This document shows, in pieces, positions 7,870 to 16,836 of a stretch of DNA of 64,000 bases (its first letter is position 1; each line of letters opens with the position of its first letter). Origin of the DNA: Rhizobium rhizogenes NBRC 13257 (GTDB lineage Bacteria; Pseudomonadota; Alphaproteobacteria; Rhizobiales; Rhizobiaceae); contig NZ_BAYX01000006.1 in assembly GCF_000696095.1 (NCBI RefSeq), forward strand, positions 62,001-126,000, given 5' to 3'. Both the position numbers and the translations under genes were made by a program. The notes below the pieces were generated by a model. The model saw only the letters and a list, made by a program, of their open reading frames with translations. It had not been told where the DNA came from and did no database searches.

Positions 7870-10080
7870 ATGGAGCGCCGTCTTGCAGCAATTCTGATCG
7901 CTGACGTCGCAGGCTACAGCCGCCTGAGCCAGATCGACGAGGAAGCAACGCGCCGCAGCTTCAAGACTGACCTGGATGATCTCATCGAGCCCAGAATCGC
8001 TGAACATCACGGCCGGCTGGTCAAGACCATGGGCGACGGCCTGCTCGTCGAGTTTCATAGCGTCGTCGACGCCCTGCACTGTGCGATCGCAATCCAGCGG
8101 GAGAAGGCGAAACAGAAGCAGAACCTGGCCTCCGGCGATGCTGTACCGCTGCGGTTCCGCATCGGGGTTAATCTCGGCGACATTATCGTCGAGGACGAGG
8201 ATATTCACGGCGATGGCGTAAACATCGCCGATCGCATGCAGACGCTAGCCGAACCGGGCGGCATCGCCATCTCCGGCACGACATATGATCAGGTAAAGAC
8301 GAAGATCGATGCCGGTTTCATTTCGCTCGGGCGGCAGAAAGTCAGGAGCATTGTCGAGCCAATCCGGGTCTACCAAGTCGTTTTCGATCCGGCGGCTGCC
8401 CGCCGGTTTCCGCGATGGTCCAAGCGCGTCCGCCGCGGCGCCATCCTGGCCATCGTACTATCTCTGATTGCCGGCGGCGGCGCTTATCTCTGGCAGAGGC
8501 TGGACATCGGTGAGACGCCGGCACTCGTCCGCCGCTTCGCCTATCCTCTGCCAGATAAGCCTTCGGTTGCCGTCCTTCCTTTCATCAACGTCAGCGGCGA
8601 TTCAGAACAAGATCATCTGGCCGAGGGGCTGACGGACGATCTGATTACCGAACTTTCCAAAGTGTCGGGCCTTTTTGTTATTGCTAGGCATTCGGTTTTT
8701 GCGTTGAACGCCACGGGCAAGACTACGGAGGTAGCAGCTGAGCTCGGCGTGCACTACTTGCTCGAAGGCACGCTGCAGCGGGCGGGGCCACAGTTGCGGA
8801 TTAACGTCAAACTGATCGACGCGCTGACAGGGCTCTCCATGTGGGCGGAACGCTACGACCGGCAATATGCGGATCTCTTTGCAATTCAAGACGACGTGAC
8901 GGGCAAGATCATCTCGGCTCTGAAGGTGGAGCTTAGCGAAGGCGAGCGCACGCAGATCGAGAAGATCCCGAGCGACAACCTCGAGGCTTACGACTATTAC
9001 ATGCGCGCGGAGCACGAAGGGTTGCTCTACAGCGACGTGGAGACCTATCGCCGAACGCTTTCCTATTACCAGAAGGCGATCGATCTCGATCCGAATTTTG
9101 CCGACGCGCATGCGGGGATCGCACGTGTTGCAGTCGATGTCTGGCGCAACGACTACAATTTTCTCTGGTCGGCGGCGGTGGCGCGCAAGATCGCCTATGA
9201 CGCGGCGGGGCAGGCGCTGAAGCTCGACCCGAACAATGCGCGCGCTCATACCGTACTCGCCTTGTTGCAACTGGTCGACGGGAGGGAGGCCGAAGCCCGA
9301 GAGTCGGCAAACCGGGCTGTGGAGGCCCAGCCGAACAGTGCTGAAGCCGCAGGTAACTTGGCACTGATCCTGTCCCATACGGGAAACCATGACGAGGCCA
9401 TTGCCGAAATCGACCGGGCGCTCAGGCTCGATCCGTCGCCATCGCCGAGCTTCCAGCTGCTGGCGGGCATCGTTCTCTACACGGCGCGAGACAATGGCCG
9501 TGCTGTCCCTCTAATAGAAGCGGCGCGCGACGCATTGCCGAACGTCGAACCGGCGCGCGAATATCTGACGGCGGCTTATAGCTTTGATGGCGACCGGGTG
9601 CGGAGCGCGGCGGAGAAGACTAAGCTTCTGGAACTCTTTCCGGAAAGCAATCTCGCCTATTACGGGTATCTCTACGATTACTGGCGTCCAGTCGAACTGG
9701 AACATCACCTGACAGGGCTGAAGGCTGCGGGCATTCCGGCATGGCCTTTCGGGTTTGTCGGGAACGATGCCGATCAGCTCGACGAGAAGGCGCTGCGCGA
9801 TCTCATCGACGGAAAGACCTGGGCCGGAAAACACAAGAACGGAACGGCCTTTGTCCAGTATTTCGACAAGGCAGGCAACACCGCCTACAGGAGCGCCAAT
9901 ACCAATATTACCGGCACGGTCGACGTGAAGGGAAACAGGCTGTGCGAGAGGTTTAGCGGGTACTTCCTGGATCGCATGGTCTGTGGGCAGGTCTACCGGA
10001 ACAGGGACGCCGGACAGCTCGACGCCCAATATGTCCACGTGACCCCTCAGGCACTAAGCTTCTTTTCGCCGGCGCCATGA
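7870..10080 (+). CDS. Class III adenylate/guanylate cyclase fused to TolB-like and TPR domains
   Basis: A 736-residue protein of a type abundant in rhizobia. Residues about 1-175 form a class III nucleotide cyclase domain (ILIADVAGYSRL, KTMGDGLLVEF, RIGVNLGDII, GDGVNIADRMQ). A single membrane helix follows at about 180-205, then a TolB/FlgO-like domain (VAVLPFINVSGD, EGLTDDLITELS) and several TPR units (FADAHAGIARVA, NNARAHTVLALLQL, NSAEAAGNLALIL). The first metal-binding Asp (ADVAG) and the second (MGDG) are present, so it may be active. The start at 7870 was chosen because GGGGAGGGGG lies just upstream and the domain begins at once; the frame upstream is unlike protein. It probably makes cAMP in response to an unknown signal. 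Confidence 0.9.
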   Translation: MERRLAAILIADVAGYSRLSQIDEEATRRSFKTDLDDLIEPRIAEHHGRLVKTMGDGLLVEFHSVVDALHCAIAIQREKAKQKQNLASGDAVPLRFRIGVNLGDIIVEDEDIHGDGVNIADRMQTLAEPGGIAISGTTYDQVKTKIDAGFISLGRQKVRSIVEPIRVYQVVFDPAAARRFPRWSKRVRRGAILAIVLSLIAGGGAYLWQRLDIGETPALVRRFAYPLPDKPSVAVLPFINVSGDSEQDHLAEGLTDDLITELSKVSGLFVIARHSVFALNATGKTTEVAAELGVHYLLEGTLQRAGPQLRINVKLIDALTGLSMWAERYDRQYADLFAIQDDVTGKIISALKVELSEGERTQIEKIPSDNLEAYDYYMRAEHEGLLYSDVETYRRTLSYYQKAIDLDPNFADAHAGIARVAVDVWRNDYNFLWSAAVARKIAYDAAGQALKLDPNNARAHTVLALLQLVDGREAEARESANRAVEAQPNSAEAAGNLALILSHTGNHDEAIAEIDRALRLDPSPSPSFQLLAGIVLYTARDNGRAVPLIEAARDALPNVEPAREYLTAAYSFDGDRVRSAAEKTKLLELFPESNLAYYGYLYDYWRPVELEHHLTGLKAAGIPAWPFGFVGNDADQLDEKALRDLIDGKTWAGKHKNGTAFVQYFDKAGNTAYRSANTNITGTVDVKGNRLCERFSGYFLDRMVCGQVYRNRDAGQLDAQYVHVTPQALSFFSPAP

Positions 10081-10083
10081 GGG

Positions 10084-10593
10084 TCAGTCTGCCGGCATGT
10101 GCTGCCAGTCCTTTTGCATTTTGTCCGAAATCAGCGTGTTCTGGACTTCCGACCAGTGTTGCTTGGAGTCGACGACCTTTGTCGGCTTTTTCTCGAAGCC
10201 GTCGGCGGCGCCCGGATCGTAGCTCAGGTACAGCTTGCCATCGATGATGCGCCAGGCATTCGGATCGATATTGGTGGTCACCGTGCCGAACGAAACGCCG
10301 TCTGCACAATAGCCGCCGTATTGCGGCGCGTATTTGCCGGGATCGGCGATGAACAGGTCACGATTCCTGGCGCTGGCGAAATGCCACTCGGCACCAAGCC
10401 AGCGGTGCGAATAGGCCGCGGAACCTTCGATGGCCTTGTTTTCAGTGAAATATGCCACCGGATCGTATCCCTTGATCGCGACGTCACCGAAATAACCGGT
10501 GTTGACCGGCTCCTCGGCACAGACCGGCGCGGCAAAGGCGATTGCCAGGCCTGCGAGGATCAGCGCGGCGGGTCCTGTCTGTTTGCGAGACAT
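10084..10593 (-). CDS. Exported YHS domain protein
   Basis: A 169-residue protein with an N-terminal signal peptide (hydrophobic run ending APVCAEE) and a YHS-type domain (IKGYDPVAYFTEN, EWHFASARNRDLFIADPGKYAPQYGGYCADGVSFG). YHS domains often bind metal or sit in metal- and redox-related proteins; periplasmic versions of this size are common in alphaproteobacteria and mostly uncharacterised. It follows the ankyrin gene by 36 bp on the same strand, so the two form an operon, and it converges with the cyclase gene with 3 bp between stops. No specific reaction can be given. Confidence 0.88.
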   Translation of the reverse strand: MSRKQTGPAALILAGLAIAFAAPVCAEEPVNTGYFGDVAIKGYDPVAYFTENKAIEGSAAYSHRWLGAEWHFASARNRDLFIADPGKYAPQYGGYCADGVSFGTVTTNIDPNAWRIIDGKLYLSYDPGAADGFEKKPTKVVDSKQHWSEVQNTLISDKMQKDWQHMPAD

Positions 10594-10629
10594 GTTTCGG
10601 TCCTCCCTTTTTGGGCAGTGAATATGGCG

Positions 10630-11220
10630 CTATTGACGCTTGGTGCATTCGGCAAAGAGCCATTCGCCGACGAGATCAGCCTTCTGGCAGACCGCTCCGG
10701 CTTTCAGCAGTAGTCTGACCGCATCCCAATGGGACCGCCATCCTGCCTGGGTCAACGGCGTGTAGCCGTTCCGTTCCTTGGCTTCTAGGTCGGCCTTGTG
10801 TGCCACCAGGAAGGCCACCACATCGGCTTGTCCTTCCTCCGCAGCAGCATGCAGCGGCGACATATGATAGAAGTTCTTATCATCATTGACTTTCGCACCT
10901 TTCGACACGAGCAGCTCGACGACGTCGAGATGCCCGCCGTAGGCGGCGGCGTGCAGTGCGGTAAGGCCGCCCTTGTTGCGGCATTCGATATCGGCACCGT
11001 TTTCCAGCAGTAGTGCGACGATATCCTTCCGCCCGGCGAGCGCAGCAATTAGCAGGGGCGGCTCGCCGGACTCGTTTGGTGCGGCGATATCAATGCCGGT
11101 CGCGATCAATCGGGTCACGCTTTCCCGATCGCCGGTCCGGGCGGCGTCATGCAGCGGCCCTGCGTAGACGAGCGGCGTCCAGAGCAGAAGGCATACTATA
11201 AATCCGCTGACGACCCTCAT
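10630..11220 (-). CDS. Exported ankyrin repeat protein
   Basis: A 196-residue protein with a signal peptide (MRVVSGFIVCLLLWTPLVYAG) and about four to five ankyrin repeats (PLHDAARTGDRESVTRLI, GEPPLLIAALAGRKDIVALLLENGA, GLTALHAAAYGGHLDVVELLVSKGA, MSPLHAAAEEGQADVVAFLVAHKA, GYTPLTQAGWRSHWDAVRLLL). It should act in the periplasm by binding another protein. It is the first gene of a two-gene operon with the YHS protein, and pairs like this often protect against oxidants or metals (for example ankyrin proteins beside catalases), but that is inference. Confidence 0.88.
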   Translation of the reverse strand: MRVVSGFIVCLLLWTPLVYAGPLHDAARTGDRESVTRLIATGIDIAAPNESGEPPLLIAALAGRKDIVALLLENGADIECRNKGGLTALHAAAYGGHLDVVELLVSKGAKVNDDKNFYHMSPLHAAAEEGQADVVAFLVAHKADLEAKERNGYTPLTQAGWRSHWDAVRLLLKAGAVCQKADLVGEWLFAECTKRQ

Positions 11221-11403
11221 CGCATACCTCGTCCAATAGAATGGAACTCACCGGCGCGAAAGAGTACGCAACTTATCACGAATACGGGCTCTGTCGCAAA
11301 CTCGAAGTTGAGACGGGGAAATGCTTCTGCTCAGCTTTTACGCGGCCAAGATTTCAAACTGATCGACAAGTGACGGTGCGGAATTGTCTGCGTACCTGGC
11401 TTG

Positions 11404-11586
11404 TCATTTCCGCATCATGTGAACCATTTCAATGCCGCACAGGATAGTTGTTGCGCAGGTGATCGATTTGATGCCGAACATAGACCGGATCCGGCGCTTG
11501 ATTCGGCGATGGTCCTGCTCAATCCGGTTATCGAGGTATTGGCTCTGCTGGATGCGGAGCGGCTTCAGTAGCCGTTGCGATTGGTC
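11404..11586 (-). mobile_element. IS6-family transposase C-terminal fragment
   Basis: A 61-codon minus-strand remnant whose translation matches the C-terminal end of IS6-family DDE transposases: RIQQSQYLDNRIEQDHRRIK, then RRIRSMFGIKSITCATTILC, GIEMVHMMRK and a stop. The E in IEQDHRRIKRR is the third catalytic acidic residue region of the family. The rest of the transposase and the terminal inverted repeats are not visible here, so it is a dead fragment. It lies between the ankyrin operon and the autotransporter and marks past insertion or recombination. Confidence 0.8.
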
Positions 11587-11675
11587 TCGAAGCCAGCTCT
11601 CGCCATCGCAGGCAAGATCGCGATGGCTGCGATGAGAGATTTGAAACGCACGGTTTTCCCTTTCGGTCGCTCCGG

Positions 11676-14459
11676 TTAAAATTTAATCTGGAGGCCGATA
11701 TTGCCCTCGAGTATCCGTGTTTTCTCATCACCAAGATTTGTCGTATAGTCCGCTGTTGCGAAGATGCTTACCTTTTCCGTCAGACTTGCGGTGATACCGC
11801 CGCCGACTTCCAAAGATGTCCCATCGAGTGTCGTTACAATGGGATTCCCTCCGAAACTGACTGTCTGATCGGAGGAGAAATTGTGCCAAAGGTTCGCCTT
11901 CAAATAAGGCTGCAGCGTTCCCGACGCCGTCTGATAACTGCCCTGAAGCCGCAGGCCAATTCGTCCAGTCACAGCGTTATCGGCGTCGAATGAGACCGGC
12001 GAAAATCGATCGGATTGATCATCAAGCGACAGGTGTTGCAAGATCAGCTGTGCTTGCGGTTCGAGTGCCCACTGCTCCGTGAGGATGACGGGGTAACCGC
12101 CTTCAAGGGATGCGGAGACGGCCGTTCCGTCGATACGAATGCTTTCACCAGCATTCGAGCTGGCATCACCGCTGAACCAGGTGCCCATCACAACACCATC
12201 AATGTACCAGCCTTCCGGCGCGACATGAGTCCAATAGCCGCCGAAACTCGTCCCGTTGACATGCACATCGCCGACCGCAAGATCGTTCCAGCCGAGGGCT
12301 CGTCCTTTGACATCACCCTTCATGTTCGCATAGCCGAAGAACAGGCCGAGGCGATCGACATGGCCACTGTCCGATTCATGGCCAAAGAGATCCTGTCCGG
12401 CTTGGAGGCCGAACAGATGACCGTCGAAGTTCGGATCGACCGTCCCTTCCCATTTCGTGTCGACAGACTGGCCGAAAACACGTCCCCACGCCGCCGGCAG
12501 GTAGCCGCCGCCTTGAAGCAGCATCTGTTCTCCCCGCCGCTCGTGAAACGTTCCGAGCGTCGATAGCGCCAAGTGGTACGCGGCAGGTGCGACGACGGAA
12601 TAGGTCGGCACTTCGACACGATAAAGAGGAACCACATCTCCGGTCACAGGCGTTGCTCCCGGTGTGGGCGGAGCGACCGTAGTGCCCGGAACCGACACAG
12701 GCGCCGCCTGGGTTGACAGCACAGACGATTGTGCGGGGGGATCAGCCGGTGCTGCAGGCGGCGGTGCAGGAGGAGCCTGCGCGGCGGGATCGGTTTCCTG
12801 CACGCCCGATGACGTATCCTCGGGTTCAGGATCGTCAGGATCGACAGGAAGAGGCGGTACGGGTCGCGTTTGTGGTGGTGGCGATGCCGCTGTTTCCGGC
12901 ATTTGCGGCTCGGGTCCTGTGAGCTGGGGAGACAACGGATTGGGGGCCGGAGCAGGTATCGGTGATGGGCCGGCGAGAGGTGTTGTGATCGCTGAGCGCA
13001 GATACCAGTTGTCCTGCGTGTTGGCGGAAATGCCGCCCTTGAACAGGTAGTATTCGTAGGCGCCGGCGGCGACGCGGCCATCAAGCGAGAAGGCACCGCT
13101 TTCTGTACGGCCGCCGTTCACCGCTTCAATGACCATAATGCCGTCTCGGGTCGTGGCGGCGCCGGTTCCGCCGACGTTCACAATCCCCATGCCAGTTGTT
13201 CCTGAGGCAGTGCCTCCGCTGATCACCAGCTTGTCGGACGCCGAGGCATCATTGCCAAGGATGGTGTTCAGAAAAATAGTACCGTTATTGCCGGCATAAT
13301 TGCCGGCGATTGTGAATGTGTCGGTAGTGCCGTTGCCCGCATTCGTCAAATCGATGCGGCCGGCATTTAGAACATTGGCAAGCTGTCCGGCAGTGAAGGC
13401 GGCAATCCCTCCATTGGAGCCGCCGCCAAACAATGTGCTCGATGAATCTACAGTCAAGGTGCCGCTGGTCGTATCGGCGTCGCCAAGCGTCAGAGTACCG
13501 TCAAAGGTAAGCTCTGTATCATTGGTGAGATCGATCGTTTCCCAGCTGTCGAAGCGGGCAACTTCACCAGTGGAGACGTTGTCGAAAGTCAATCGATCGA
13601 CGCCGAGGCCACCGGTAATTCGCGTGGAGGCACCAATATTTGAATTCGTAAGATTTCTAAGCGTGGCCGTGTCGTTATCACCGCCGAGATCGACGGCGCC
13701 ATAAATGATACCGCCGCCGTCCCAGGTGAATGTATCGGTGCCAAAGCTCATGGTCACGTTGCCACCAACCGAACCCCCCGTTACCGTCACGCTGTCGGCG
13801 CCGCCGCTGACGCTGACATTGCCGCCTATCGCCCCGCCCGAAAGAATGACAGTGTCGTTGCCGAATCCGGTTACGAGATTGCGATCGATGGTCCCGCCTG
13901 ACATGTCGAAAAGGTTGTCATCAAGCTTCATGTTGACGCGCCCGATGCGGCCACCGGTCATGACAGCGCGATCGCCATCATCGAAAGCGTCGATGATGCG
14001 TCCGTCGGACATGAAGAACGTGTCGAGATTGTCACCCTGATTGAGCGACCCAACCTCGCCGCCCGTCATTCGGAAATCGTCGACGCCGCTGCCTTGCTGG
14101 ACATTGCCAGTAACTTTGCCGCCGGAGATAATGAAGAGGTCGGCTCCATTGCCTTGGTCGACGCTTCCACTGATCGTTCCGGAATGAAGCTCTATGATAT
14201 CGGAACCGGCGCCGAACGAGACATTGCCATTGATGGTGCCGGTCCCGCCTTGAGGCATGAGCAGCGAGTTATTGCCCCCCGAATCGGCAAGGCCGCCAAT
14301 CGATATTCCACTGTCGCAGACGTAGGTATCATCACCGGTCGGCGCTGCAAAAGTGCACGCCGCGTTCACGGAACTGGAAAAGAAAATGACGGTCCCAAAC
14401 GTCAGTGTCGTCCCGGACAAAAGGATTGCCCGAGATTTGGCCGCGATACGATATTGCAT
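11676..14459 (-). CDS. Type V autotransporter with glycine-rich beta-helix passenger
   Basis: A 927-residue secreted/outer membrane protein. It has a signal peptide ending SSSVNAA, a passenger of short glycine-rich repeats (motifs like GGxVTGNVxxGxGxD and SGGxIGGNVSVSGGAD), and then longer repeats with NAGRIDLTNAG. A proline-rich linker follows at roughly 495-600 (PSPIPAPAPNP, PPAPPPAAPADPPAQ), then an autotransporter barrel (about 650-927) beginning near TFHERRGEQMLLQGGG and ending GLQIKF with the terminal Phe required for membrane insertion. The start at 14459 follows GGAGGGGG. It probably acts in surface adhesion or aggregation. It ends close to an IS6 remnant, fitting acquired DNA. Confidence 0.92.
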   Translation of the reverse strand: MQYRIAAKSRAILLSGTTLTFGTVIFFSSSVNAACTFAAPTGDDTYVCDSGISIGGLADSGGNNSLLMPQGGTGTINGNVSFGAGSDIIELHSGTISGSVDQGNGADLFIISGGKVTGNVQQGSGVDDFRMTGGEVGSLNQGDNLDTFFMSDGRIIDAFDDGDRAVMTGGRIGRVNMKLDDNLFDMSGGTIDRNLVTGFGNDTVILSGGAIGGNVSVSGGADSVTVTGGSVGGNVTMSFGTDTFTWDGGGIIYGAVDLGGDNDTATLRNLTNSNIGASTRITGGLGVDRLTFDNVSTGEVARFDSWETIDLTNDTELTFDGTLTLGDADTTSGTLTVDSSSTLFGGGSNGGIAAFTAGQLANVLNAGRIDLTNAGNGTTDTFTIAGNYAGNNGTIFLNTILGNDASASDKLVISGGTASGTTGMGIVNVGGTGAATTRDGIMVIEAVNGGRTESGAFSLDGRVAAGAYEYYLFKGGISANTQDNWYLRSAITTPLAGPSPIPAPAPNPLSPQLTGPEPQMPETAASPPPQTRPVPPLPVDPDDPEPEDTSSGVQETDPAAQAPPAPPPAAPADPPAQSSVLSTQAAPVSVPGTTVAPPTPGATPVTGDVVPLYRVEVPTYSVVAPAAYHLALSTLGTFHERRGEQMLLQGGGYLPAAWGRVFGQSVDTKWEGTVDPNFDGHLFGLQAGQDLFGHESDSGHVDRLGLFFGYANMKGDVKGRALGWNDLAVGDVHVNGTSFGGYWTHVAPEGWYIDGVVMGTWFSGDASSNAGESIRIDGTAVSASLEGGYPVILTEQWALEPQAQLILQHLSLDDQSDRFSPVSFDADNAVTGRIGLRLQGSYQTASGTLQPYLKANLWHNFSSDQTVSFGGNPIVTTLDGTSLEVGGGITASLTEKVSIFATADYTTNLGDEKTRILEGNIGLQIKF

Positions 14460-14658
14460 TGCCCCCTCCCGTCTTTCCACAGCACTGCCATGGAAAGTTA
14501 TTTCGCCCCTCTAAAACAGTATTAATCTATTCAACTACTGGTGGGCAACCCGGAAAGTATCAGGTGGAAATTGCTCGATTAAACGCAAGTCCGTCAGGTG
14601 AACGCGGGCGACAGCGGCGTGGTTTGCGTCGCGATCTCACTCAGTTTTACATTTCGTC

Positions 14659-15372
14659 GTGACCCTACTTCGATATAGAAATAGCAGATTCATCAATGGG
14701 TTAATGGCGACTGGATGGATCAACGTCAAATGGAAATGCGGGTCAGAACGTTATGAAACTCGACACTCCGCCCGTGGAGGCATTGGTGTCCTTGGTCTTC
14801 CCAAAGAGAAGGTCGTGCTGACGGGCGACCAGGAATGCATCAACCGGCTTGAGAAGAACAACGTAAGTTCGCAGGCCTATCTCGGCACGCTCGCTTCGGT
14901 TCTGGGGCATCCGATAGACGGCGTTCTCTTCCGATATACGGCATTCGATATCAGTTTGCCGCCGGACGCCAAAAGGATTGACGAAGACTGGCAGGCGAAT
15001 AGGAAGACGAATGCGGAGTTCACCCTGAACGACTTGCCCTCACGGGAGGGCGTGGAAGCCTTCCCGCAGACGCTTTCTTTGCTGAGGCGATTCAACCCCG
15101 GTGGTATCGCCAACATCGATCCGAAACAGGTGATCGCATCGGGAGCCGCGGAACGGCACCAGATCCTTCCGCAAGAGGCCGGGCTTCTGCAATTGCTGCA
15201 AGACGGATCGCTGGAGGCGAGTGGAAAGGGCTACCTCGCCCGCAAGCCGTTCACCAGGTATCCGGCGGGGTTGGCCGGAGCACATTCGGTTACCTTTGTC
15301 TTCCCGGAAGCGATGCAGCTTCCGGCGGGGAGCCGGCCAGGGCCATTCGCGCGTACAGGTCTTGCTTGGTGA
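14659..15372 (+). CDS. Hypothetical protein, possibly a decayed gene
   Basis: A 237-codon frame with a protein-like composition in its central part (YLGTLASVLGHPIDGVLFRY, FTLNDLPSREGVEAFPQTL, FNPGGIANIDPKQV, LLQLLQDGSLEASGKGYLA), but no family that I recognise. No convincing Shine-Dalgarno precedes the GTG at 14659 or the ATG at 14704. Another frame beginning ATG at 14753 (MKLDTPPVEALVSLVFPKRR) also reads like a real N-terminus and would join the central part by a +1 shift near 14800, so the gene may be frameshifted. It lies alone between the autotransporter (divergent) and the bestrophin (convergent). Confidence 0.35.
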   Translation: MTLLRYRNSRFINGLMATGWINVKWKCGSERYETRHSARGGIGVLGLPKEKVVLTGDQECINRLEKNNVSSQAYLGTLASVLGHPIDGVLFRYTAFDISLPPDAKRIDEDWQANRKTNAEFTLNDLPSREGVEAFPQTLSLLRRFNPGGIANIDPKQVIASGAAERHQILPQEAGLLQLLQDGSLEASGKGYLARKPFTRYPAGLAGAHSVTFVFPEAMQLPAGSRPGPFARTGLAW

Positions 15373-15616
15373 CAATGGGCCGAAGCCTTGGTGTGAAGCA
15401 GTATTCGCATTGAAGAATTTGGTGGGTAGCATAGGAAGCGAAGTGAAGCTGTAGGCCCCGACGTCTGAACTCAGTGGGTTCAAGTTCGTTTCCCTTCAAG
15501 AGCGCCCTCTGCGACTGGCGTCGGAAAGCCCATTGATTCAGCGTAATGACGGGTCGAAAGTTCAAATCCGCGCCAGAACGTTTTGGGCTCAGTAGCAGTT
15601 CATTCGAACAAGGCCT

Positions 15617-16564
15617 CTATCTCAGCACATTTTTATGCGGCTTGATCGGGTCAGGAAGATCTTGATGTCCGAGCAATGAAAGCAGTTCCCGCTCCACGGT
15701 TCGCTGCATCGCATCCAACGGCAGAGCGTTTGGTTCCCGGCCGAATGGATCCTCGAGTTGATGGCCCAGTGCATCGAGCCCGAAGAATGTATAGGCAACG
15801 ATGAGAACGGGTAGAAGTGTCCACCAATCCAGGGAGCCGGCCAGCGCAAACGGCAGGGTCACGCAAAAGACAAGCGCGGTGCGGTGGAGGAGCAGGGAAT
15901 AGGCGAACGGCACGGGTGTAAGCGCTATCCGCTCGCATCCGCCCTGCACCTCGGAGAGCGCGGTGATTTGGCCCTCCAGGACCGAGTAATGGATTGCTCC
16001 GATCTGGTGCCCGCGCATGAGCGTCAGGCAATGTTTTCCGATGTGATCGAGTACAGCGTTTGTCGGGTTGGGATTGTTTGGACCGAGGCTCATATCGAAC
16101 CAGGGCTTGATCGCGGCTCGCTCGTCCTGGCCACGCAAGCGCGCAACCAGCCCGGCGGAGAAGCCGCACAGGCCGTGAAGAAGGAAGGTCCGGTCACGCT
16201 CCTCCAAAGCGGAGGTCTGGCGTGCGAACGACCGACAGGCGATGATCAATTCGCCCCACAGCTTTCGCCCCTCCCACCAGCGGGCGTAACAGGCGTTGTT
16301 GCGAAAGCTCATGAAGACCGAGAGCGCGATGCCGATCAGGGTGAAGGGAATGGCACTGATCCGCGCGAAGATGCCCGGATGATCCTGTGCCGCAAAGATT
16401 GCCACTATACTGATGAATGAAATTCCAATGAGATGGGGAGCGATCCGCGGCAATATCGAGCCGTTGATTGCAAACAATATATCCTTGAAACTGGGTTTCG
16501 AGCGTAAGATCATTTCGATATCCGTGATGTCGCAAACATTTCCCATGCACCTGGTATCGCGCAT
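15617..16564 (-). CDS. Bestrophin family (UPF0187) membrane channel protein
   Basis: A 315-residue member of the bacterial bestrophin-like family, pentameric ion channels. Visible features are the N-terminal RSKPSFKDILFAINGSILPRI, membrane helices around 30-75 and 225-265, the family signature FRNNACYARWWEGRKLWGEL, and the C-terminal FFGLDALGHQLEDPFG with NALPLD. Homologues usually begin near MILRSKPS, so the true start may be 16513 instead of 16564. It is divergent from the YdeP-like gene. A sigma-54-like promoter and a pair of activator dyads lie upstream at the same geometry as other promoters in the island, suggesting membership of that regulon. Confidence 0.88.
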   Translation of the reverse strand: MRDTRCMGNVCDITDIEMILRSKPSFKDILFAINGSILPRIAPHLIGISFISIVAIFAAQDHPGIFARISAIPFTLIGIALSVFMSFRNNACYARWWEGRKLWGELIIACRSFARQTSALEERDRTFLLHGLCGFSAGLVARLRGQDERAAIKPWFDMSLGPNNPNPTNAVLDHIGKHCLTLMRGHQIGAIHYSVLEGQITALSEVQGGCERIALTPVPFAYSLLLHRTALVFCVTLPFALAGSLDWWTLLPVLIVAYTFFGLDALGHQLEDPFGREPNALPLDAMQRTVERELLSLLGHQDLPDPIKPHKNVLR

Positions 16565-16667
16565 CTGAGAAAACCGCGCCGAAGCCTCCCCATCGTTACA
16601 GGTGCGATCGTGGAGGCAGCCGTTCCATGTTTGGCCCCTGTGCCGCTTCCAGCAGATTCTGTCGTAT

Positions 16668-16682
16668 TCATAATTCGTGCCA
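16668..16682 (-). promoter_or_regulatory. Imperfect sigma-54 promoter for the bestrophin gene
   Basis: On the minus strand the sequence is TGGCACGAATTATGA. The -24 element is perfect; at -12 the expected GC is GA. The center of the nearer dyad (16743) is 61 bp from the -24 T, close to the 59-60 bp seen at the four perfect promoters, which is the main reason to include it. Confidence 0.45.
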
Positions 16683-16736
16683 GATTCCGGGGCGAAGGAA
16701 AGTCAATGGCTTAGCGTTTGCTCTCACAGCTCTCTC

Positions 16737-16771
16737 GGACAAATTGTCCAAATTGCCTGGACAATTTGTCT
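16737..16771. promoter_or_regulatory. Paired GGACA-N3-TGTCC dyads (putative activator sites) between bestrophin and ydeP-like genes
   Basis: GGACAAATTGTCC (16737-16749) and GGACAATTTGTCT (16759-16771), with centers 22 bp apart. The same paired dyad precedes every sigma-54 promoter of the island. No sigma-54 promoter was found on the plus strand between this pair and the YdeP-like start, so the pair may serve the bestrophin gene or act differently on the molybdoenzyme operon. Confidence 0.75.
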
Positions 16772-16836
16772 ATAGATTTCAATAGGATAACGTGTTTTAC
16801 TGTCGCCACGATCATTTCCGTGGGGGTGCTGAAGAC

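Noticed and set aside
16707..16721. Sigma-54-like TGGCTTAGCGTTTGC on the plus strand
   Set aside because: GG and GC are spaced correctly, but it lies upstream of the dyad pair, the wrong order for an activator site, and its -24 element is weak.
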